In this document: positions 16,143 through 25,513 of the stretch, piece by piece
How the letters are laid out: each line of letters starts with the position of its first letter
Numbering within the stretch: position 1 is the first letter of the stretch
NCBI GenBank assembly: GCA_017421125.1
Contig: JAFOMZ010000035.1
Coordinates: 1-59,710, forward strand
Direction of reading: 5' to 3'
DNA length: 59,710 nucleotides
Source of the DNA: Solobacterium sp.
GTDB taxonomy: Bacteria > Bacillota_I > Bacilli_A > Erysipelotrichales > Erysipelotrichaceae
Made by a program: the position numbers and the translations under genes
Notes under the pieces: generated by a model
Told to the model about the DNA's origin: nothing
Databases searched by the model: none
Seen by the model: only the letters and a program-made list of their open reading frames with translations

Positions 16143-17198
16143 ATGAAGACGATTATTCTGATTCCGGCTTATGAACCGGATGATAAACTGGTCAGTCTGC
16201 TGAAGGCTTTGAGTGAAAACGATGTGCATTCGGTTGTTGTGGATGACGGCAGCGGACACGCATATGATGAGATATTTGAGGAATGTGCGAAATACGCATC
16301 TGTAACCAGATATGAAGTCAACTGCGGAAAAGGGCATGCGCTGAAAACCGGAATGGCGTATATCCGGAAACATGCAGAGGCTCCTTATATTGTTGTCACA
16401 GCAGATGCGGATGGACAGCATCTGCCGGATGACATCATGAAAATTGCGGAATATACCGTACAGCATCCCGATGAACTGGTTCTGGGCAGCCGCAGGATCG
16501 CTGCTCAGACACCATTGAGAAGCAGGATCGGCAATACGGTCACAAGATGGATATTCCGTCTGTCGTCAGGAGTTTCAGTTTATGATACGCAGACGGGACT
16601 GCGCGGTTTTTCGGACCGGCTGATCCTCTGGATGGAGGAGATCTCCGGAGAACGCTATGAATATGAAATGAATGTATTGATGGAATGGGCAAAAGAAAAA
16701 CGGAGTATCCATGAGATATGGATCCGGACAGTTTATCTCGATGAGAACAGGTCGAGTCATTTCAATACATTTACTGACAGTATCAGGATCTATCGGCAGA
16801 TCGTGAAGTTCAGCGGTGCGTCATTGCTTAGTTTCCTGACGGATTATTCACTGTTCTGCATGTTTCACATGATGACATTGTCGGCAGGTATCAGGAACGG
16901 ATTGGTGTTATCCAATGCGGCAGCCAGGGTCATCAGCGCTTCACTGAATTATTATCTGAATCGGAAACTGGTATTCCGAAGTAAGGAACCTGTCAGCAGG
17001 TCAACGCTGAAATATGCCCTGCTTGTGCTGGGCAATCTGATGGTCAATACGCTGATCCTGAAGAATCTTGTGATGCAGGGTATGCCGTCTGCTGTATCAA
17101 AGGTTGTAACGGAACTCATCCTGTTCATTGTCAATTATCAGGTACAGCAGAAACTGATATTCAAACCAAGCTGCAGAAAGGAGCTGAGCAGTCAATGA
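16143..17198 (+). CDS. GT2 glycosyltransferase fused to a GtrA-like membrane domain
   Basis: Residues 1-205 form a family 2 (dolichol-phosphate-mannose-synthase-like) domain: nucleotide-binding VVVDDGSG (DDG 34-36), catalytic DADG (88-91), and QTGLRGF. The rest, from about residue 215, has four membrane helices of the GtrA type with the conserved NYYLNRKLVF. Such proteins make and flip polyprenyl-phosphate sugars for surface polymers. 351 residues. The start ATG at 16143 follows GGAAGGAGAG; an upstream in-frame ATG at 16092 lacks a ribosome site. It overlaps the next gene by 4 nt. Confidence 0.9.
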   Translation: MKTIILIPAYEPDDKLVSLLKALSENDVHSVVVDDGSGHAYDEIFEECAKYASVTRYEVNCGKGHALKTGMAYIRKHAEAPYIVVTADADGQHLPDDIMKIAEYTVQHPDELVLGSRRIAAQTPLRSRIGNTVTRWIFRLSSGVSVYDTQTGLRGFSDRLILWMEEISGERYEYEMNVLMEWAKEKRSIHEIWIRTVYLDENRSSHFNTFTDSIRIYRQIVKFSGASLLSFLTDYSLFCMFHMMTLSAGIRNGLVLSNAAARVISASLNYYLNRKLVFRSKEPVSRSTLKYALLVLGNLMVNTLILKNLVMQGMPSAVSKVVTELILFIVNYQVQQKLIFKPSCRKELSSQ

Positions 17199-18196
17199 TA
17201 AAACAATATATTACAGGTATTATGTGCGGTGTTCTGCTAACTTCATATACGGGGTATGTACTTATGGATACGTTTGTCCTGGAGGATACATATACCTCGG
17301 AGATCTCAGACGAAGGCATTATGGATGTATTTGCTTCCCTGCAGGACAGTATGGAAACGGAACGATCGAATGACACACAGCAGTCGGAAACCTCTTCACA
17401 TAAACAACGTGGAAGTTCACTGAAAGGATCTTCTGGTTCCGGTCAGGAACAGGACACGGTATCCCCGGAAACCTCAGAAACGTCATATAGCGATGAGAAT
17501 ATCAGCATCACCCTGACAGAGTATACAGCGTATGACACAGCGATCTATGCGGCGGATGTGACGGTCAGTTCGGCAGTATATCTGAAGACTGCTTTTGCGG
17601 ATGATTCATATGGCCGGAACATTACTGCCGCAACATCTGCGATCGCTGAGGCGCATGAAGCGATATTTGCGGTCAATGGTGATTATTACGGTGCCAGGGA
17701 GAAGGGATATGTGATCCGCAACGGCGTTGTTTACAGATCCGTAGGAGACCCCGGAACAGATGTATTGTGCATTTACGCGGATGGTACCATGCAGATCATT
17801 GACTCCTCGGAGGCAACAGCGGAAGAACTGGTTGAGAATGGTGTATGGCAGGCATTTACATTCGGACCGGCTTTGATCGAAGACGGTGAAACTGCCGTGT
17901 CTGAAAATGATGAAGTCGGTAAAGCAAAGGCTTCCAACCCCCGTACAGCGATCGGGATCATTGACGCAAACCATTATGTATTTGTTGTGTCGGATGGCAG
18001 GACTGACGAGAGTGAAGGACTGTCATTGTATCAGCTGGCAGAGTTCATGAGGTCGCTGGGTGTGAAATGCGCATACAACCTGGATGGAGGCGGATCATCT
18101 ACGATGTATTTTATGGGTGAGGTGATCAATCAGCCTACCACAACAGGCAACTCGATCAAGGAAAGGAGCGTGAGTGACATTGTTTATATCGGATAA
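17195..18196 (+). CDS. NAGPA-domain (phosphodiester glycosidase family) secreted protein
   Basis: N-terminal signal anchor (residues 5-25), then a Ser/Thr/Glu-rich linker to about residue 105. The NAGPA domain follows: AVNGDYYG, the ASNPRTAIGI strand and the hallmark NLDGGGSSTMY near the C-terminus. Relatives of this domain cleave or act on phosphodiester-linked sugars; in bacteria the targets are mostly unknown surface glycans. 333 residues. It sits in an overlapping operon with a polyprenyl-sugar glycosyltransferase and faces an LtaS-like enzyme, so teichoic-acid-like polymer turnover is plausible (inference). Confidence 0.88.
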   Translation: MIKQYITGIMCGVLLTSYTGYVLMDTFVLEDTYTSEISDEGIMDVFASLQDSMETERSNDTQQSETSSHKQRGSSLKGSSGSGQEQDTVSPETSETSYSDENISITLTEYTAYDTAIYAADVTVSSAVYLKTAFADDSYGRNITAATSAIAEAHEAIFAVNGDYYGAREKGYVIRNGVVYRSVGDPGTDVLCIYADGTMQIIDSSEATAEELVENGVWQAFTFGPALIEDGETAVSENDEVGKAKASNPRTAIGIIDANHYVFVVSDGRTDESEGLSLYQLAEFMRSLGVKCAYNLDGGGSSTMYFMGEVINQPTTTGNSIKERSVSDIVYIG

Positions 18197-18620
18197 AGAG
18201 AAAGCTCTCAGAAGCGGTTTGCTGTATGGATATGCAGCACTGTTCTTTGCGGCATTCGGAGCTGTTTATGAATTGTTCAGTCATGAAGTTTATTCGTATT
18301 ATATGATCTATGCATTTATGATTCCTGCAGTTCTGGGGGTCATGCCTTATCTTGGTGTCTATCTTCTCGGATCACATCTGCCTTCCGGAGTATTTACCCA
18401 GCTGTATGCAGCGGGAGTCATGACACTGACAGTGGGCAGTATCATGCACGGCGTGCTGGATATTTACGGTACAACAAGCAGTAAACTGGTTTTGTATCTG
18501 TATGCAGGAACGGTTCTCTGTGCGGCAGGGATCGCTGCATTTGTATATATCAACAGAAAGCCGGAACCTGAAAAAAAGCAGGATCACGGAGAAACGGATC
18601 CTGACTTATCTCAAAATTGA
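18174..18620 (+). CDS. Four-helix membrane protein of unknown function
   Basis: 148 residues with four predicted membrane helices (about 17-35, 43-65, 73-93, 103-125) and a charged C-terminal tail (KPEPEKKQ). The start is GTG at 18174, 5 nt after AAAGGAG, overlapping the NAGPA gene by 23 nt, so it is co-translated. I do not recognise the family. Operon position suggests a helper of the surface-polymer proteins. Confidence 0.75.
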   Translation: MTLFISDKEKALRSGLLYGYAALFFAAFGAVYELFSHEVYSYYMIYAFMIPAVLGVMPYLGVYLLGSHLPSGVFTQLYAAGVMTLTVGSIMHGVLDIYGTTSSKLVLYLYAGTVLCAAGIAAFVYINRKPEPEKKQDHGETDPDLSQN

Positions 18621-18638
18621 TGATCGATCGCGGATCAG

Positions 18639-20606
18639 TTACTGATCCTGAAAGATATGTGTGAAGTAACTGTACTGCAGTACATCGCTGCAGTACTTTA
18701 TTTTGTTGCGGACTATGGCTGTGACTGTTTCGGCATAGTCTGCGGGAATGTCTTCTGACAGCGGGTAGAATGTGTCATTGACAAACATTCCGAGATCTGT
18801 TTTCCACTCATAGTTTACCGTAAAGACCAGCGGGTCTTTATGAGAGAACACATCTCTCCCCGGGAGCAGGCGTGAATCCCACTCCAGATCAAACAGATTG
18901 CATAATGTCGGCAGGATATCCAGACTGCTGACAGGTTCGGAAATCTCAATATGTTCCATGTGTTCCAGACATCCGCTCCATATGAGAAGCGCATTATGAT
19001 CGCGTTCCAGATAGCTTGAGGGCTGATAGCCGTAAAGATCTGCGAGGTTGACGGTCTGATCGAATGCTGCATTGAAATCAAGACCATAGGGGAAATGATC
19101 CGCTGTCAGGACGATGACAGTCCTGTCGGCAATTCCGGCTTCCTCCAGGCGCTTGATTAGCACATCCATCGCATCTTCCAGTTCCATGTTTGCCGCAAGA
19201 TAATTCCGGACTTCTTTCGTATGACCGGTTTCTGGTATTCTGCTGATGTGCTTTTCTGAAAGCCAGTTGCTGTAGGGATTATGACCGCTCACTGTCATGT
19301 AATATACGTTGAACGGTTCCTGTTCAAAATAGAGATCCAGTGTACCTTCGATCATTTCAAGATCCGACTCAGGCCATTTGCGCTGAACATATTCTTCCAT
19401 ACCGTTCCCGTAACCCATATAACCGTTGGAAAAACCGAGATTGTTGTGTGTGATATGCCGGTCATAATACATGTAGTCATTATTGTGGAATGCCCATCCG
19501 TTATAGCCGAGTTCATTCAGTTTACTGCTGATCGTGATCCGGTTGTCTTCATCCGCGGTCATTTTCATGGAAGCACCGCCATACATCGGCAGGCATCCGA
19601 AGATATTCTGATATTCCCCGCCGGTCGTTCCGGCACTGGCAGGCTGATAATAATCGGTAAAGGTGATTCCCTTGGAAGACATACGGTACAGGGCGGGCGT
19701 ACGCTTAGGATCGATCAGTTCTTTGCTGAAGGCTTCTGCCGATATGAAGATCAGGTTCATATCTTTGAACAGCCCGGTCATGTCATTGGTATAGGATGGC
19801 GTCAGTGTATTGACGTATGCGTCAATCGCAGCCTGCTGCGGCGTTCCGGCAGAGGCAAGTGCCTCAAAATCAATATTCATGACAGCCGGTTCATACGTTT
19901 TGATGATTTCTTCGACAGGTTCATCCTCGGTGATCGTTTCAAAATCACTGCTCTGTTCATATATGATGTTGCCTGCGTCTATGCAGAGTCCGCTGACCAG
20001 TCCGAAATGCCTGACTGCGGAAGTGAATGAGTATTGTTCGTTGAGCAGGACTTTCTGGGCAGGCGTTGTTTCAATGGACATATTCACGATCAGTGTGATC
20101 AGTGCTGCGAAGGCAGAGACTGCGGAAACATCTCTGCGGCTGAAGCGTACGGGGTCGATATCCCTGATCAGGATGAAGTCGGCTATTGCCGGAAGTGCAA
20201 ACAGGACCAGATGCAGGATACCGCTCAATGAGAATACCAGACGCAGGATCTGGGTCCCGAAACCACCAAGCACGTCCATGGCACCGTTTGCGATCGTCCT
20301 CAGGTCATAAAACATCTTGAACTGCATATAGACGAAGTATTCAATGAGGAAGATCAGTGCAATTAAGGCGGTTGCCGAATGATGGACCCTGCGGTTTATG
20401 ACAGGGTTCAGAGACATGCAGGAAAAAACGGTACCGATCGCTCCCCAGCCGATGGAAAAAGCCAGCAGATTGTGCACTGCATTGAAATTGCTCATACCGA
20501 AGGCGGAAAGGTGGAATACGATCTCTTCATACAGCAGATATGCGCTCATCAGGAAGAACATCCCGAAAGCATCGATGTGGACGGAGTCTCTGATTTTTTT
20601 GTACAT
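18639..20606 (-). CDS. LtaS-like membrane sulfatase/phosphoglycerol transferase
   Basis: Five membrane helices (residues 12-180), then an extracellular alkaline-phosphatase-fold domain. Catalytic features of the LtaS family are visible: Glu291 in FISAEAF, a Thr at 327 or 328 in ASAGTTGGEY as nucleophile, SGHNPY, and TADHFPYG for the metal site. 655 residues, normal. It probably moves phosphoglycerol or a related group onto a surface lipid or polymer. No Shine-Dalgarno precedes the ATG; TATCAT at 20619-20614 ends seven bases before it, another possible leaderless start. Convergent with the GT2/NAGPA operon. Confidence 0.9.
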   Translation of the reverse strand: MYKKIRDSVHIDAFGMFFLMSAYLLYEEIVFHLSAFGMSNFNAVHNLLAFSIGWGAIGTVFSCMSLNPVINRRVHHSATALIALIFLIEYFVYMQFKMFYDLRTIANGAMDVLGGFGTQILRLVFSLSGILHLVLFALPAIADFILIRDIDPVRFSRRDVSAVSAFAALITLIVNMSIETTPAQKVLLNEQYSFTSAVRHFGLVSGLCIDAGNIIYEQSSDFETITEDEPVEEIIKTYEPAVMNIDFEALASAGTPQQAAIDAYVNTLTPSYTNDMTGLFKDMNLIFISAEAFSKELIDPKRTPALYRMSSKGITFTDYYQPASAGTTGGEYQNIFGCLPMYGGASMKMTADEDNRITISSKLNELGYNGWAFHNNDYMYYDRHITHNNLGFSNGYMGYGNGMEEYVQRKWPESDLEMIEGTLDLYFEQEPFNVYYMTVSGHNPYSNWLSEKHISRIPETGHTKEVRNYLAANMELEDAMDVLIKRLEEAGIADRTVIVLTADHFPYGLDFNAAFDQTVNLADLYGYQPSSYLERDHNALLIWSGCLEHMEHIEISEPVSSLDILPTLCNLFDLEWDSRLLPGRDVFSHKDPLVFTVNYEWKTDLGMFVNDTFYPLSEDIPADYAETVTAIVRNKIKYCSDVLQYSYFTHIFQDQ

Positions 20607-20613
20607 GGTAACA

Positions 20614-20619
20614 ATGATA
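20614..20619 (-). promoter_or_regulatory. -10 box just before the LtaS-like start
   Basis: TATCAT followed by seven bases and the ATG at 20606; no ribosome site lies between and the -35 is unclear. Confidence 0.4.
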
Positions 20620-20653
20620 CTTCAAAAAGGGAAAAATGCGTGCACAAATACAT

Positions 20654-20691
20654 TAAAAAAACAGAATGAACCAATTCGCGGTTCATTCTGC
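20654..20691 (-). terminator. Terminator of deoD
   Basis: On the minus strand CAGAATGAACC pairs with GGTTCATTCTG, followed by seven T residues. Confidence 0.85.
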
Positions 20692-20703
20692 AGCAAATCA
20701 TGG

Positions 20704-21408
20704 TCAGGCTGCTTCCAGGGCAACTTTCATCATTGACGTGAATGATTGTTCACGCTGTTCCGGTGTTGTGACTTCCGGGAATACAAAGCTGTCGGAAATC
20801 GTCAGGATACATGCGGCGTTCTTTCCAAGTACCTTGGCATTGTGGAAGAGTGCAAAGCTTTCCATTTCCACTGCCAGGCAATGATGGACATCGGTGATTT
20901 CTTTCAGATATTCGGAACTTTCTCTGTAGAATACATCACTGCTGTGAATGATCCCTTCTTTCATAGGGAAATTCAGGCTGGCTGCAGCTTCTCTGAGCCG
21001 TCTGTTAAGTTCTTCTGAAGGGTATTCGACGGTGGATGTACTGCCGTTCTGTGTCAGGGCATAGCTGGATTCGGAATATGCGCCGGATGCCAGAACAAGA
21101 TCAAACAGTTTCAGCTCAGGGGAATAAGCACCGGCTGATCCGACACGGATGATGTTCTCGACATCATAGTATTTGAATAATTCGTAAGAGTAGATTCCTA
21201 TGCTTGGCATGCCCATGCCGGATGCCATGACAGAGACAGGTTTTCCGTGATATGTGCCTGTATACCCGTAAACATTTCTGACTTTCGTGACGAGTTTCGG
21301 GTCTTCCAGGAATGTTTCAGCAATAAATTTTGCACGGAGCGGATCACCGGGCATCAGAACGGTTTTGGCAAAATCTCCGTTTGAAGCACTATTATGGGGT
21401 GTAGACAT
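20704..21408 (-). CDS. deoD: Purine-nucleoside phosphorylase DeoD
   Basis: Splits purine nucleosides with phosphate in nucleoside salvage. Hexameric DeoD-type motifs are present: MPGDPLRAKFIAE (phosphate site), RVGSAGAY, EMESFAL (ribose site) and the catalytic-Asp region ISDSFV, where most relatives have SDH. 234 residues, normal. GAAAGAAGG precedes the ATG. It lies 47 nt after ddl, but a terminator in that gap should limit read-through. Confidence 0.94.
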   Translation of the reverse strand: MSTPHNSASNGDFAKTVLMPGDPLRAKFIAETFLEDPKLVTKVRNVYGYTGTYHGKPVSVMASGMGMPSIGIYSYELFKYYDVENIIRVGSAGAYSPELKLFDLVLASGAYSESSYALTQNGSTSTVEYPSEELNRRLREAAASLNFPMKEGIIHSSDVFYRESSEYLKEITDVHHCLAVEMESFALFHNAKVLGKNAACILTISDSFVFPEVTTPEQREQSFTSMMKVALEAA

Positions 21409-21442
21409 ATCAATACCTTCTTTCCTGTTAACAGTATAACAG

Positions 21443-21470
21443 AAAAAAGAGCGAATTATCGCTTCGCTCC
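21443..21470 (-). terminator. Terminator at the end of ddl
   Basis: On the minus strand GAGCGAA pairs with TTCGCTC, followed by six T residues; the ddl stop codon lies inside the loop. Confidence 0.75.
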
Positions 21471-22664
21471 TTTTGAACCTTTTGCACTGCTTTCGTTGTA
21501 AGTCTCAAGCAGGTTTGTGTCGTAGCTGAATGTCATACGGCTGCGTTTGCGTTCCCTGTCGAGTGCAAGTCTGACAAGTTCATCCATCAGCTGGGTAAAT
21601 GACATGCCGGATGCTTCCCAAAGATAGAATGCCAGTGAGCCGGGGATCGTATTGATCTCGTTGACATATACGGTCTTTGTTTCGCTGTCCATGATGAAGT
21701 CGATACGGCATACACCGCTGGCTCCCAGGACTTTGAATGTCTGAAGCGCATATTTCTGGATCAGTTTTGTTTCTTCTTCACTGATCGGTGCGGGTACAAG
21801 TCTTGCGGCACTGGCCATGCCCTTGGAAGCACCGGATGTCTTGGAAGACTTTCCGCCGCCCTGATATTTGTCACGGAAGGACAGGAGTTCATCATCTGTT
21901 GCGTGACCCACCTGTTCCAGAACGCTCGCTTTCGCTTCATCACTGTTCCCTAGTACAGAACAGTTGATCTCTTTCATCGGTTTGATGACTTTTTCGGTAA
22001 TGACCTTTTCGTCATACTGACGTGCTTCTTCAAAGCATTCAATGTATTCTTCATCGTTATGCGCGATCGAAATGCCTACGCTTGAACCGGTCCTTGCCGG
22101 TTTCAGAATGACCGGATAGATCAGTTTTCTGGCCTTTTTCAGCAGACCGTCACGGTCATCATCCAGTTCGGTGCCGTATGCCCAGAACCAGTTTGTGATC
22201 GGAAGACCGTTATCATGCAGGATATGTTTCTGCAGCACTTTATCCTGGCCGACACCGGCCGCGATGACGTCACAGCCGGCATAAGGGATCTTCATCATTT
22301 CAAAGAATCCCTGGATCGAACCGTCTTCCCCGTTGGTGCCGTGCATGACAGGAATCGCTACATCGATCGGTATGCTGAGTTTTTTGGAGAACAGCGTCTG
22401 CCTGACAGGCTGAAGAAGAACCTTTCCTTCAGTTTGTACAAGTGTGACCTGCGTGCATTTGTTTTTCAGTTCATTCAGGTTGATAAAGGACTTGATGTCC
22501 CACAGAAGATCTGATGTATACATTGTCCTGTCTTTTGCAATATAGACAGGTGTTACTTCATATTTGTTCCGGTCAAGGGCTTCCAGAGCCTGATGTGCGG
22601 AAATAATACTGACTTCATGTTCAACGGTTTCACCGCCGAAAAATACGGCTACATTCAATTTCAT
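21456..22664 (-). CDS. ddl: D-alanine--D-alanine ligase
   Basis: Makes D-Ala-D-Ala for peptidoglycan. Motifs: FFGGETVEHEVS, VMHGTNGEDG, the ATP-grasp KPARTGSSVG strand, and the C-terminal NEINTIPG. In the active-site lid DKY (Tyr267) keeps the Tyr of D-Ala-D-Ala ligases rather than the Phe of D-Ala-D-Lac enzymes, so vancomycin-susceptible precursors are expected (inference from known DdlB and Leuconostoc enzymes). At 402 residues it is about 40 longer than usual, partly from a Gly/Ser/Lys-rich insert directly after that Tyr (residues 268-285). Confidence 0.94.
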   Translation of the reverse strand: MKLNVAVFFGGETVEHEVSIISAHQALEALDRNKYEVTPVYIAKDRTMYTSDLLWDIKSFINLNELKNKCTQVTLVQTEGKVLLQPVRQTLFSKKLSIPIDVAIPVMHGTNGEDGSIQGFFEMMKIPYAGCDVIAAGVGQDKVLQKHILHDNGLPITNWFWAYGTELDDDRDGLLKKARKLIYPVILKPARTGSSVGISIAHNDEEYIECFEEARQYDEKVITEKVIKPMKEINCSVLGNSDEAKASVLEQVGHATDDELLSFRDKYQGGGKSSKTSGASKGMASAARLVPAPISEEETKLIQKYALQTFKVLGASGVCRIDFIMDSETKTVYVNEINTIPGSLAFYLWEASGMSFTQLMDELVRLALDRERKRSRMTFSYDTNLLETYNESSAKGSKGAKR

Positions 22665-22781
22665 AAACAGCCTCCATAACGATGATTATTATAAACCATA
22701 AAAATGCCCTTTTGTAGATATGCTTGATACATGCTGTGAAACTTCGGAACCGGCGATAGATGATGCCAGTACAGCAGTGTT

Positions 22782-22792
22782 TGTGATAAAAT
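22782..22792 (+). promoter_or_regulatory. Extended -10 box of the patatin operon
   Basis: TGTGATAAAAT; the -10 proper is TAAAAT at 22787-22792. Start predicted near 22799, giving a short leader that carries TGAGGA before the ATG at 22812. Confidence 0.5.
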
Positions 22793-22811
22793 TTGAATGC
22801 TGAGGATACAT

Positions 22812-24104
22812 ATGGGAAAGAAAGCATTGGTACTTGCCGGCGGCGGTACACGGGGTGCATATCAGAATGGTGCCATTCGTGCACTGCGGGAGCTCGGCAA
22901 AGATAACTGGGATATCGTGACCGGTACATCGATCGGGGCATTGAACGGCACGCTCGTTGTGCAGGGTGATTATGAAGAATTGAATGATCTGTGGATGAAT
23001 CTGACCAGCGACCAGATCATCAGCGGTAATTTTCCGGAGGATCTGAGCATCGAAACGCTGGTGAATGAGCGGAGTCTGCTGCCTTCATTATTCAAAAATT
23101 ATGTTAAGGACGGCGGGGCAGATATTTCACCGCTCATTGAAAGAACCGGCAGAATGTTCCACCCGGAAGCTTTTTTTGCGTCTGAAACCGATTTTGCATG
23201 TGTAACGGTTTCCGTTGCATCACGCAAACCGGTATTTGTTACGAAGGAAATGATGCGGCAGCACGGCGTTGACTGGCTGGTTGCTTCGGCATCCGCGTTT
23301 CCGGCTTTGCCGATTCATAAATTTGAAGAAGGTGAATTCATTGACGGGGGATTCTACGACAATCTGCCGATCGACCTGGCGCTGAGGATGGGAGCGGAAG
23401 AGGTGGTCGCGATCGACCTTAACATTCACCCCCAGCACCCTGTATTCCTGGACCGTCCGCAGATCAAATATATTTTCCCGCAGATCGAACCGGCTCCTTT
23501 TCTGGATTTTGGCAGGGAAACACTGCGGAAATATGACATTGCGGGATACAACGATACCATGAAGAAATTCGGACGCTATGACGGTGTCAAATATACGTTT
23601 ATGCGTCAGTATGAGGTTCCGGAATGGTTCGGGCAGTATTATCTGGAACTGCTGAAGCTTGAGACCAGGATACGCAATGCGACCAATATCAACGAACGTC
23701 TGCGCTCTGATTCTGTTATCACCGATAAACTGAAAACACGGATGCATAAAGCGGTATTGTCGGAAAAAGATATCTACTACGGTATGATCGACAGCCTGCT
23801 GGATATGATCGGAGCTGATGTTTATCACGTGTACAGCCGTCTGGAAGCGGAGCGCATGATCCTTGCGGAATTCTCAGGTACCGTCGATCCGGATTTTAAA
23901 TATATTCCTGCGCTGGATCCCAAAGAAGTGATCGAATATACAAAGACGCTTGATCAGAAGGGGATCGTTGAAAAGATCCTGCATCATCTGTTCTATCCGG
24001 CGCATGAGATCGTTTCAGATAATATCGTGCTGACAGTTTATCCTTTTGAGGATGCCGCAGCACGCTTCCTGATGTTTATGATGAAGGGCCTGGTAAATAA
24101 ATGA
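22812..24104 (+). CDS. Patatin-like phospholipase (RssA/YlbK type)
   Basis: Predicted lipid acyl hydrolase with the Ser-Asp dyad. Oxyanion loop GGGTRGAYQ near residue 10, nucleophile Ser40 in GTSIG, Asp178 in the FIDGGFYDNLP motif. 430 residues; the C-terminal 130 residues lie beyond the patatin core and are not recognisable. ATG at 22812 is preferred over ATG 22797 because TGAGGA sits 6 nt before it and the protein then begins directly with the conserved strand. First gene of a tight four-gene operon. Confidence 0.9.
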   Translation: MGKKALVLAGGGTRGAYQNGAIRALRELGKDNWDIVTGTSIGALNGTLVVQGDYEELNDLWMNLTSDQIISGNFPEDLSIETLVNERSLLPSLFKNYVKDGGADISPLIERTGRMFHPEAFFASETDFACVTVSVASRKPVFVTKEMMRQHGVDWLVASASAFPALPIHKFEEGEFIDGGFYDNLPIDLALRMGAEEVVAIDLNIHPQHPVFLDRPQIKYIFPQIEPAPFLDFGRETLRKYDIAGYNDTMKKFGRYDGVKYTFMRQYEVPEWFGQYYLELLKLETRIRNATNINERLRSDSVITDKLKTRMHKAVLSEKDIYYGMIDSLLDMIGADVYHVYSRLEAERMILAEFSGTVDPDFKYIPALDPKEVIEYTKTLDQKGIVEKILHHLFYPAHEIVSDNIVLTVYPFEDAAARFLMFMMKGLVNK

Positions 24105-24637
24105 TGGAGAAGATCGCAAAATTCGAAAAGGTATCAAAAGAGCAGTTTGTAAAAGACTGGCTCCATGCTTTCAGCGAATCTGATGCGGAACAGGCCGGGG
24201 CGGTCTATGAAGATATACAGCTTCCGCGCCGTGCTACAAAAGGGTCCGCAGGGTATGATTTCTTCGTTCCTTCAGATTTTACCGTCAGACCGGGCGAGCA
24301 GATTCTGATTCCTACGGGAGTTCGTGTTAGAATGGTAGATGGTTATGTACTGATGTTGTTTCCGAGGAGTTCCCTCGGATTCAAATACCGTCTGCAGATG
24401 AATAATACTGTCGGGATCATTGACAGTGATTATTACAACGCGGACAACGAAGGTCATATTTTCTGCAAGCTGACAAATGACACGGTAGAAGATAAGACCG
24501 TTGAGCTGAAAAAAGGTACCGGCATGGTACAGGGGATCTTCCTTCCCTTCGGCATAACGGAAGATGACAATGCAGAAGCGGTACGTACAGGCGGCTTCGG
24601 CAGCACAACAGAAAAGGCGGTAAAAACGAATGAGTGA
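24101..24637 (+). CDS. dut: dUTPase family protein (dUTP diphosphatase)
   Basis: Hydrolyses dUTP to dUMP, keeping uracil out of DNA. The trimeric dUTPase motifs are in order: motif 1 KGSAGYDF, motif 2 PRSSLGFKY, motif 3 GIIDSDYY, motif 5 RTGGFGST at the C-terminus. About 40 extra N-terminal residues precede the core, giving 178 instead of about 145. Its ATG overlaps the patatin stop (ATGA), and its end overlaps map by 8 nt. Confidence 0.92.
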   Translation: MMEKIAKFEKVSKEQFVKDWLHAFSESDAEQAGAVYEDIQLPRRATKGSAGYDFFVPSDFTVRPGEQILIPTGVRVRMVDGYVLMLFPRSSLGFKYRLQMNNTVGIIDSDYYNADNEGHIFCKLTNDTVEDKTVELKKGTGMVQGIFLPFGITEDDNAEAVRTGGFGSTTEKAVKTNE

Positions 24638-25484
24638 AGCAGATATTCAAAGGATATTTGAAACGGAACCGGTACCGGATCACATACTGGAAAAAATGGA
24701 GGAACTCCGTAAAAAAGGAAAAGAACTTCCTGATCTGAGTCTTCTGAAGCGCCCTTCGCATATACAGGGGATTATCGAAGCAGGCAGGATCAACACAGGT
24801 GTCCTGGATGAAGTGGCGAAAAGGATCCATGCAGGTATGACTACCCAGGAGATCGACGACATTGTCGTGGAATATACGCACAGTCACAACGCAATCTGTG
24901 CACCGTATCATTTTGAGGGATATCCGAAGAGTGTATGCACTTCCGTCAATGAGGAAGTGTGTCACGGAATTCCCAGCCGTCATAAAAGACTTCATGACGG
25001 TGATATTATCAATGTCGACTGCACGACGATCTATAATGGCTACTACGCTGATGCGAGCCGTATGTTTATGATCGGCGATGTCAGTCCGCAGAGAAAACGT
25101 CTGGTAGAAGAAACGATGAAATGCCTTGAACTCGGGATCCAGGCTGCACAGCCCTGGGCAACAGTCGGTGATATCGGTTATGCGATCTCCAAATATGCCG
25201 GATCAAGAGGATATACTGTCGTACGTGAACTGGGCGGACACGGCGTAGGGATCGGATTCCATGAAGATCCTTTTGTAAGCCATATCGGAAAACGCGGTAC
25301 CGGAATGGTCCTGGTTCCCGGCATGGTGATCACCATTGAACCGATGATCAATATCGGAAAAGCCGGTGTTGTGATCGATCCGTACAATGAGTGGACGATC
25401 TATACAAAGGACGGAAAAGACAGTGCCCAATGGGAACACACGATCCTGATCACTGAAACAGGAAATGAGATTCTGACACACTAA
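24630..25484 (+). CDS. map: Methionine aminopeptidase, type I
   Basis: Removes the initiator Met from new proteins. The metal ligands of the pita-bread fold are visible: Asp in GDIINVDCT, Asp in YYADASRMF, His in ELGGHGVGIGFHEDP, Glu in TIEPM and Glu in QWEHT. A 40-residue N-terminal extension makes it 284 residues, longer than the usual 250. It overlaps dut by 8 nt. Confidence 0.95.
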   Translation: MSEADIQRIFETEPVPDHILEKMEELRKKGKELPDLSLLKRPSHIQGIIEAGRINTGVLDEVAKRIHAGMTTQEIDDIVVEYTHSHNAICAPYHFEGYPKSVCTSVNEEVCHGIPSRHKRLHDGDIINVDCTTIYNGYYADASRMFMIGDVSPQRKRLVEETMKCLELGIQAAQPWATVGDIGYAISKYAGSRGYTVVRELGGHGVGIGFHEDPFVSHIGKRGTGMVLVPGMVITIEPMINIGKAGVVIDPYNEWTIYTKDGKDSAQWEHTILITETGNEILTH

Positions 25485-25513
25485 CAGCTTCATTGAAGCG
25501 AGGAGAAATGGTG

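Noticed and set aside
18632..18648. GGATCAG-TTA-CTGATCC hairpin between convergent genes
   Set aside because: No T tract on either strand, and it lies in the 3' end of the LtaS-like gene; not called a terminator.
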